From Chryseobacterium gleum (GTDB lineage Bacteria; Bacteroidota; Bacteroidia; Flavobacteriales_D; Crocinitomicaceae): 10,528 bases of DNA. Positions within the stretch are counted from its first letter, which is position 1, and each line of letters begins with the position of its first letter. The notes under the pieces are model-generated. The model was not told where the DNA came from. It saw only the letters and a list, made by a program, of their open reading frames with translations, and did no database searches. Location: assembly GCA_943326315.2 (NCBI GenBank), contig CALPSU020000058.1, positions 1-10,528 on the forward strand. The letters are read 5' to 3'. Positions 5,937-10,528 of the stretch are shown here, piece by piece. Position numbers and translations under genes: made by a program.

Positions 5937-7208
5937 ATGCAACAACATCTTTATGGAATTGATTTTGGTACAACAAATTCAGTACTTTCTATTTTTGACA
6001 GAAATACCAAGGAAATTGTAGATACAATTTCTATTCCGTCGATATTATACTTCCCTATTAATCAAAATTCAAATGATTCTCTAGAATTTTTAATTGGAAA
6101 CGATGCTATTCAAGGTTATCTTAAAGAAGGAATGAAAGGTCGTTTTATGAAATCGATTAAACAGGTTTTGCCTATAAGCAATTTTAATGAAACGCGAATT
6201 GGGAATAAAAATTATACGGCTTCTGATTTGGTTTCTTTGATAATATTGGATTTAAAAAATAAGGCAGATAAAATTATTGGTTACGAATGCAGAACAGCTA
6301 TTTTAGGTAGACCAGTTTTTTTTGATGATCAAGAAAAAGGGAAAGACGATTTAGCACAAGCACGTTTACTGAAATCGGCTGAATTAGCAGGGTTTACAAA
6401 TATTCGTTTTCAACTCGAACCTATAAGTGCAGCATTTGCTTATGAAAAAACGATTTCAAAAAAAGAAAGAGTTTTAGTAGCTGATTTAGGAGGAGGAACA
6501 ACGGATTTCACTTTAATCGAATTAGACCCTATAAAATCTGGAAAAGCGAATAGAAGAGAAGATATATTAGCAACAGGCGGTATATATATTGGAGGAGATA
6601 GTTTCGATTCTGCCTTTATGTGGGAAAAAGGAACACCTCATTTTGGCAGGGGATTGAAATATGAATCCATGCCAGGAAAAATGGTGGATTTACCTACTTC
6701 CTTTTTTCAAAACATTTGTTCTTGGAAAGAAATGAATTTTTTTAATGGTCAGAAAGTTCGAAATAGCTTAAGTCAATACTATACCTATACAAAGCGAAAT
6801 CCCTTACTTAAAAATCTAATAACTTTAATTGACAACAATTTAGGATTTTCTATTTTTCAAGAAGTGGAGAAAGTGAAAATTGAATTGTCAAATAATGAAA
6901 AAGTTGTATTTCAATTTTCTAAAAATGAAATTGAAATAAATGAAATTGTTGAGATAGAAACGTACAAACAAATTATTCAAGAGGACGTTTATGCAATTGA
7001 AAAATATTTAAATCAATTTTTAGCAATTAATAATATTCAAATTTCAGATATTGATAGTTTATTTTTAACTGGAGGAACATCTATGGTTTGTTCAATTAAA
7101 GAAATTTTTCAATCAAAATTTCCAGAAACACCAATTCATTCAGGAGATAATTTTATCAGTGTTGCAAATGGTTTAGCCTTGAGTGAGTATCTTTTTGAAT
7201 TTGACTAA
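5937..7208 (+). CDS. YegD-like Hsp70-family ATPase without substrate-binding domain
   Basis: The protein has the actin/Hsp70 ATPase fold but only 423 residues, against ~640 for DnaK, and ends soon after the ATPase domain, so the peptide-binding and lid domains are missing. Motifs: phosphate 1 YGIDFGTTNSVLSIF (6-20), ILGRPVFF (122-129), AGFTNIRFQLEPISAAFAYE (151-170), phosphate 2 VADLGGGTTDFTL (181-193), IGGDSFD (218-224) and adenosine motif LTGGTSMV (377-384). The C-terminal pattern FPETPIHSGDNFISVANGLA closely resembles E. coli YegD, a cytosolic protein of unclear role, so I place it there and not with DnaK or MreB. No J-protein or GrpE gene is adjacent. The ATG at 5937 fits both the -7 box and the usual 5-8 residues before GIDFGTT. 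It is convergent with the VWA gene (27-base gap) and divergent from the secreted YD-like gene. Confidence 0.85.
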   Translation: MQQHLYGIDFGTTNSVLSIFDRNTKEIVDTISIPSILYFPINQNSNDSLEFLIGNDAIQGYLKEGMKGRFMKSIKQVLPISNFNETRIGNKNYTASDLVSLIILDLKNKADKIIGYECRTAILGRPVFFDDQEKGKDDLAQARLLKSAELAGFTNIRFQLEPISAAFAYEKTISKKERVLVADLGGGTTDFTLIELDPIKSGKANRREDILATGGIYIGGDSFDSAFMWEKGTPHFGRGLKYESMPGKMVDLPTSFFQNICSWKEMNFFNGQKVRNSLSQYYTYTKRNPLLKNLITLIDNNLGFSIFQEVEKVKIELSNNEKVVFQFSKNEIEINEIVEIETYKQIIQEDVYAIEKYLNQFLAINNIQISDIDSLFLTGGTSMVCSIKEIFQSKFPETPIHSGDNFISVANGLALSEYLFEFD

Positions 7209-7210
7209 TT

Positions 7211-7227
7211 CTCAACCTCAACCTCAA
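7211..7227. repeat. Short CTCAAC tandem repeat in a convergent gap
   Basis: CTCAAC is repeated 2.8 times in the 27-base gap between the YegD-like and VWA genes. No terminator hairpin is visible there. It may be a simple slippage repeat. Confidence 0.6.
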
Positions 7228-7235
7228 TTACTACT

Positions 7236-8681
7236 TCACCTTCTAAAACTTATAAATCGTATTTCTTGTTTTAAATTATTCATGGCGTCCGATAATTTTT
7301 CAATGGATATATACTTACCACTACCAAGTTCAGCTACTTTTTGCATGGTAGCTTTATCCTGTTTACTATTCAGAATTCCCACAACGGTAAGATTTATGCC
7401 CATTTTTTTATACTTTTCTATGTGACTTTGATAATCATCCGAATTTCTATTAAATGCTCCATCTGTTATTACTACAACTTGATTTACTCCGTTTTTCAGG
7501 ATGGAATTCAAGTTTTGAACATAGCCTAATTTGATTCCTGAACCACCCGAAGTTTTTCCACCTGCTGTTAATTTTTCGATAAGATTTTTGATAGTTTCTT
7601 TTTCAATTCCTGAAGTAGGAGGAAGGTCTACTCTGGTTTCAGTTGAATAAGTAACAATGGAAATTTTATCTTGTTTCCTAAGCATTTCTGCGATTTGAAA
7701 TAATGAAAATTTCATTAATTCCATTTTTTCACCACCCTGCATAGATCCTGAAATATCTAAAACAAAGGTTACGTTTATAGGTTTGAAATGGGCTTCGTCA
7801 AAATTGGATGGATCTAAATCTTTAAATTTTGTAGTATCGACAATAACATTTTCTTCAATTATTGGAATAACTTTTTCTTGAATTAATTTTTTTTCTAGTC
7901 TGCTTTCGATCTGTTGTAAAGTTTCAATTTTAGGAGAGGAATTGGAAGCAAACATATCTTCAAGTTCTTCGACTTTAACAGGTTTTTTAGCAGTAAGCGA
8001 TTCGGGGTTCTTATCTAATTCTACTATAATTTTATTTCTTTTGAAGTTGACATATGCTCCCAATTCTTTAGAATAATACCCTAAACGATCTACATAAAAA
8101 TAGGTAAATCCTAAAGGAATCTTTTGATTTATTTCGCCATTTTTATCGGTATTAAAAATGCTATACGGAATTCCATTTTGAATTATTGTAACCGAAGATG
8201 AATCTAGTAATTCTCGTGTTTCTTTATCGATTGTAATAACAGTTAATTCAAAATTGGTTGCTGATTTTCTATCTGATTTAGTATTTGAAAAATCAGGACA
8301 ACTCTGTAATAATGCTTCTTGATCCTTAAAATCTACCGTTAAATTCCCTGTTAATTTAATTGTAGTTGGTTCGTCTTTATCACTCGTAAAAACTTGAACT
8401 TCGTATGAAAATCTACCTTTATTTTTTGGATTCACGTTTAAACGGATAGTTAAATTTCCTCCTATTTCTATTGATTCCTCATCGGCTGAATATTCTACAC
8501 CTATCGGTTTTTTCACACTTAAAACATATGCTTTTTTCGCTGTATTATTTATTAATTCAATGTATACAAATCGATTAGAAGTTTGGTTTATATCTCCAAA
8601 ATCATATTTTGTTTTTTCAAAAATTATTTGAGAAAAAACTGAAGAAATTGAAAATGCGAAAAGAATTATTAATAACCGCAT
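7236..8681 (-). CDS. Exported DUF1573 / regulatory-like / VWA domain protein
   Basis: The protein has 481 residues and a signal peptide (MRLLIILFAFSISSVFSQ, cleavage near 18). It should act in the periplasm or at the cell surface. Residues ~19-118 look like a DUF1573 Ig-like domain (KYDFGDI at the start, then IELINNTAKKAYVLSV and a final TGNLTV strand). Residues ~143-223 resemble a carboxypeptidase-regulatory / Cna-B-like beta domain (TVITIDKETRELLDSSSV, then GEINQKIPLG and YFYVDRLGYYSKE). A charged, probably helical linker (~235-300) follows. Residues ~301-475 form a von Willebrand A domain with an intact metal-binding MIDAS: DISGS (309-313), Thr377 in GGKTSGGSG, and Asp407 in VITDGAFN. The pattern is of the YfbK type. 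No membrane anchor or sorting domain is seen at the C-terminus. It starts 6 bases after the deacetylase stop and is the last gene of the operon. A role in envelope protein interaction is inferred from VWA domains; no substrate is evident. Confidence 0.85.
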   Translation of the reverse strand: MRLLIILFAFSISSVFSQIIFEKTKYDFGDINQTSNRFVYIELINNTAKKAYVLSVKKPIGVEYSADEESIEIGGNLTIRLNVNPKNKGRFSYEVQVFTSDKDEPTTIKLTGNLTVDFKDQEALLQSCPDFSNTKSDRKSATNFELTVITIDKETRELLDSSSVTIIQNGIPYSIFNTDKNGEINQKIPLGFTYFYVDRLGYYSKELGAYVNFKRNKIIVELDKNPESLTAKKPVKVEELEDMFASNSSPKIETLQQIESRLEKKLIQEKVIPIIEENVIVDTTKFKDLDPSNFDEAHFKPINVTFVLDISGSMQGGEKMELMKFSLFQIAEMLRKQDKISIVTYSTETRVDLPPTSGIEKETIKNLIEKLTAGGKTSGGSGIKLGYVQNLNSILKNGVNQVVVITDGAFNRNSDDYQSHIEKYKKMGINLTVVGILNSKQDKATMQKVAELGSGKYISIEKLSDAMNNLKQEIRFISFRR

Positions 8682-8687
8682 ATTGTT

Positions 8688-9308
8688 TTAAATAGATTCT
8701 TGGATGAGACAAAAATTGAGCCCTTTATTTTCAATTTTTTTGATTAATTCAGGCAATAGGAGTTTAATTCTTTCTTTTACTTTTACGTTGTCATGCAAAA
8801 CAAGAATATCTCCTGCTTTGATTTGTTGTTCTGCTTTTTGTAATATTGTTGAAACTTCTACAGATTTATCAAAATCGTAGGACAACCAAGACCACATAAT
8901 GAGTTGATACCGCTTTGATAACGTATAAGATTGCCAAGCATTAATTCTTCCATAAGGTGGTCTAAACAGCTTATTTTGAACTAATTTTTCAGTTTCAGCA
9001 ATTGATTTTTTATACGCTTGAAAAGAAACTTTTGTAGCTTTTTCATGGTTCATTGTATGATTTCCAACAGAATGACCTTCTAATTTTATTCTCTCAAATA
9101 ATTCAGGATATTTTAGAATATTAGTTCCTACACAAAAAAAAGTTGCCAAGATATTTTTTTCCTTTAAGTAATCTAAAACCCACGGAGTAATTTCAGGATT
9201 TGGACCATCATCAAAAGTAAGGAATACTTGATTTTTATTACGTGAAAAACCCCACGTTCTTCTTGGAAATATCCATTTAAAAAATCGTGGGGTTTTAAAA
9301 ATTTTCAT
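8688..9308 (-). CDS. Polysaccharide deacetylase, NodB/CE4 family
   Basis: This 206-residue protein is essentially a single NodB homology domain, which removes N- or O-acetyl groups from polysaccharides such as peptidoglycan or chitin-like chains, using a divalent metal. All five CE4 motifs are present: TFDDGP (31-36, catalytic base Asp33 and metal ligand Asp34), GHSVGNHTMNH (78-88, metal ligands His84 and His88), RPPYGR (116-121), MWSWLSYDFD (138-147) and DILVLHD (167-173, His172). It has no clear signal peptide; the N-terminus is basic and aromatic (MKIFKTPRFFKWIFPRR), so it may be cytoplasmic, membrane-associated or exported in an unusual way. The substrate cannot be told from sequence. It lies 13 bases after the DUF2723/GT117 gene and 6 before the VWA gene, so all three are probably one operon. 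The start at ATG 9308 is the only one giving the full family N-terminus. Confidence 0.92.
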   Translation of the reverse strand: MKIFKTPRFFKWIFPRRTWGFSRNKNQVFLTFDDGPNPEITPWVLDYLKEKNILATFFCVGTNILKYPELFERIKLEGHSVGNHTMNHEKATKVSFQAYKKSIAETEKLVQNKLFRPPYGRINAWQSYTLSKRYQLIMWSWLSYDFDKSVEVSTILQKAEQQIKAGDILVLHDNVKVKERIKLLLPELIKKIENKGLNFCLIQESI

Positions 9309-9312
9309 TTTA

Positions 9313-9339
9313 GATTCTGTTTTATTTCAATACAGAATC
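9313..9339 (-). promoter_or_regulatory. Intercistronic hairpin between the GT117-like gene and the deacetylase
   Basis: GATTCTGT (9313-9320) and ACAGAATC (9332-9339) are perfect reverse complements around an 11-base spacer. In the minus-strand mRNA the stem encloses the end of the upstream coding sequence, has that gene's UAA stop at the edge of the loop, and closes 4 bases before the deacetylase AUG. Without a following U-tract it does not look like a terminator. It could affect translation coupling or mRNA processing. An 8-base stem of mainly A-U pairs is modest and could be chance. Confidence 0.4.
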
Positions 9340-10528
9340 AGGTGTATCCATTTGTTGCATCATTTTTTCTAAATCCATACCTTGTGTATTATCTACTGCG
9401 GGTGCTGTATTAGTCGGTGCTTGAATTAATCCATAATGAATTCCAATTGCTTCAATATTATCTTGTAAATTAAACAACATTGCTGCATATGGTCCTGCAG
9501 TAGATCCTCTACGTGTACTTTCACCGTTATTTTCAGCCTTAACTTTTAAGTCTTCATAAATTTTAGGAAATACAACTTTATAAAGAGCATTAATCTTAGC
9601 TTGAGTATGTTTTGCTAATATACCAGTCTGATCTCCGAATTCAGGATTTGCTGAAGCAGCTGATAATTTCATGTAGACATCCAAAGTAGCCAATAAATCT
9701 TTGAAATTTTTCCCAGCATAATACGCATCACTTTTTTCAAAATAAGATAAAATAGATTCCAATTGTCTAGCAACTTCCATTCCTAGTTTATTTGCTTCTT
9801 TTTTCTCACCAGCTTGGAATAATAAACCTACATAATCGTGTAAAATTCCATCACCATAAGCCTCATATGTCATAGAACCAACGTTGTATTGATCTCTTGA
9901 TGGACCAGGCTCACCATAATCAATTACTAAATTTGCAGGCATAACTTCTAAAGAACGTTTCAATAAATCAGCTGCTTTTTTTCTATAAACAGGCATGTCT
10001 TTATCTGCAGTTTTTAATATTCTCATCATCTCATCTGCTTCATCAACTCTACCTGCTTCTCTTAATAAATCAGCATATTTAGGTCCTTTTTCTTTAACTT
10101 GTTTGACCTCATCAATTTTACGTAAGAAGTCTTCAGCTAAAGAAGCAAATTGAGAACGATATTGAGAAGTATGACGACGAGTATAATAATCTGTTAATAC
10201 TTTCGGGTTATTCATTTGACCGTACAAGTAGTTATTCATTAAATTTTTATACATTTTATCAGACATCATTCTTTCGCCTCTCTCGTTAATTGGCGTTAAT
10301 TCGAAAGCCATCCCATTTTGTTTCAAATAACCACGTTTATACATTGCCATTGAAACATCCGATCCACTTGGAGAAGAAAAGAATATTCCTCTTTTCCAAT
10401 CGTTGTTTGCTAAAACATCTAACATCATAACTTGTTCACGAGTAATTCCTCTTGTTTCAAAATTAAAACGTAATTCGCTGAAGCATTTAGATTTTTCAGA
10501 AGATGAAATAATTCCTGATTTCACGGCA
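9322..10528 (-). CDS. DUF2723 / GT117-type membrane glycosyltransferase, C-terminal part (5' truncated by window edge)
   Basis: About 401 residues are visible. The frame stays open to the right edge (Ala-Val before KSGIISSSE), so the GTG at 10522-10524 is not the start. The stretch LDVLANNDWKRGIFFSSPSG followed by MYKRGYLKQNGMAFELTPI matches, as I recall it, the soluble region after the membrane helices in Bacteroidota DUF2723 proteins (TMEM260-like, CAZy GT117). These are usually ~1000 residues with an N-terminal multi-pass membrane region and are thought to glycosylate proteins or envelope glycans. The catalytic part is outside the window. The visible part is helical and probably TPR-like (about residues 120-330 of the visible part, e.g. 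YADLLREAGRVDEADEMMRIL), with a flexible end rich in Met, Gln, Asn and Thr. It is first of the three-gene operon as far as seen. Confidence 0.72.
   Translation of the reverse strand, partial: AVKSGIISSSEKSKCFSELRFNFETRGITREQVMMLDVLANNDWKRGIFFSSPSGSDVSMAMYKRGYLKQNGMAFELTPINERGERMMSDKMYKNLMNNYLYGQMNNPKVLTDYYTRRHTSQYRSQFASLAEDFLRKIDEVKQVKEKGPKYADLLREAGRVDEADEMMRILKTADKDMPVYRKKAADLLKRSLEVMPANLVIDYGEPGPSRDQYNVGSMTYEAYGDGILHDYVGLLFQAGEKKEANKLGMEVARQLESILSYFEKSDAYYAGKNFKDLLATLDVYMKLSAASANPEFGDQTGILAKHTQAKINALYKVVFPKIYEDLKVKAENNGESTRRGSTAGPYAAMLFNLQDNIEAIGIHYGLIQAPTNTAPAVDNTQGMDLEKMMQQMDTPDSVLK

Noticed and set aside
5937..7208. Calling the Hsp70-type gene dnaK or mreB
   Set aside because: It lacks the DnaK substrate-binding domain, is too long for MreB, and its C-terminal motifs match YegD-type proteins.
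7183..7529. Two short + strand open frames opposite the 3' end of the VWA gene
   Set aside because: They run antisense to the conserved VWA domain, overlap each other in different frames and show no recognisable features.

Overview
The window reads as chromosomal DNA from a low-GC member of the Bacteroidota, most likely Flavobacteriia. Three things point there. The amidophosphoribosyltransferase is the long form I associate with that group. No Shine-Dalgarno sequences are evident, and TAnnTTTG-type -7 promoter elements appear instead. The 3' end carries a DUF2723/GT117-type glycosyltransferase, a CE4 deacetylase and a DUF1573-containing protein. The window is gene-dense, with no gene-free stretch longer than about 200 bases, and I see no tRNA, rRNA, CRISPR array or transposase gene.

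Left part, + strand (1-4851). The C-terminal end of a YgiQ-type radical SAM protein enters from outside the window. It is followed by purF (long form, complete), which has its own likely -7 element. A roughly 95-base AT-rich imperfect palindrome then separates purF from a HAMP-less two-TM sensor histidine kinase. The kinase ends 2 bases before gpmI, which encodes cofactor-independent phosphoglycerate mutase. No response regulator gene lies beside the kinase, so its partner must be encoded elsewhere.

Middle (4848-7208). gpmI meets a secreted, YD-repeat-like protein tail to tail, with a 4-base overlap of stop codons. That gene and a YegD-like Hsp70-family ATPase diverge from a 201-base intergenic region. 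This region holds a nested palindromic repeat built from CACAGAG/CTCTGTG words. Each divergent gene has a -7-like box ending exactly 4 bases before its start codon, which suggests leaderless or almost leaderless mRNAs.

Right part, - strand (7236-10528). Three closely spaced genes form a probable cell-envelope operon. In transcription order they are the C-terminal ~400 residues of a DUF2723/GT117-type protein, a NodB-type CE4 polysaccharide deacetylase, and an exported DUF1573 / carboxypeptidase-regulatory-like / VWA protein. The first two genes are separated by a small hairpin that includes the upstream stop codon.

Most genes are recognisable housekeeping or envelope families. The least explained parts are the secreted YD-like protein beside the YegD-like ATPase, the orphan kinase linked to a glycolytic enzyme, and the two intergenic palindromes. 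I see no clear sign of a complete novel defence or mobile system.
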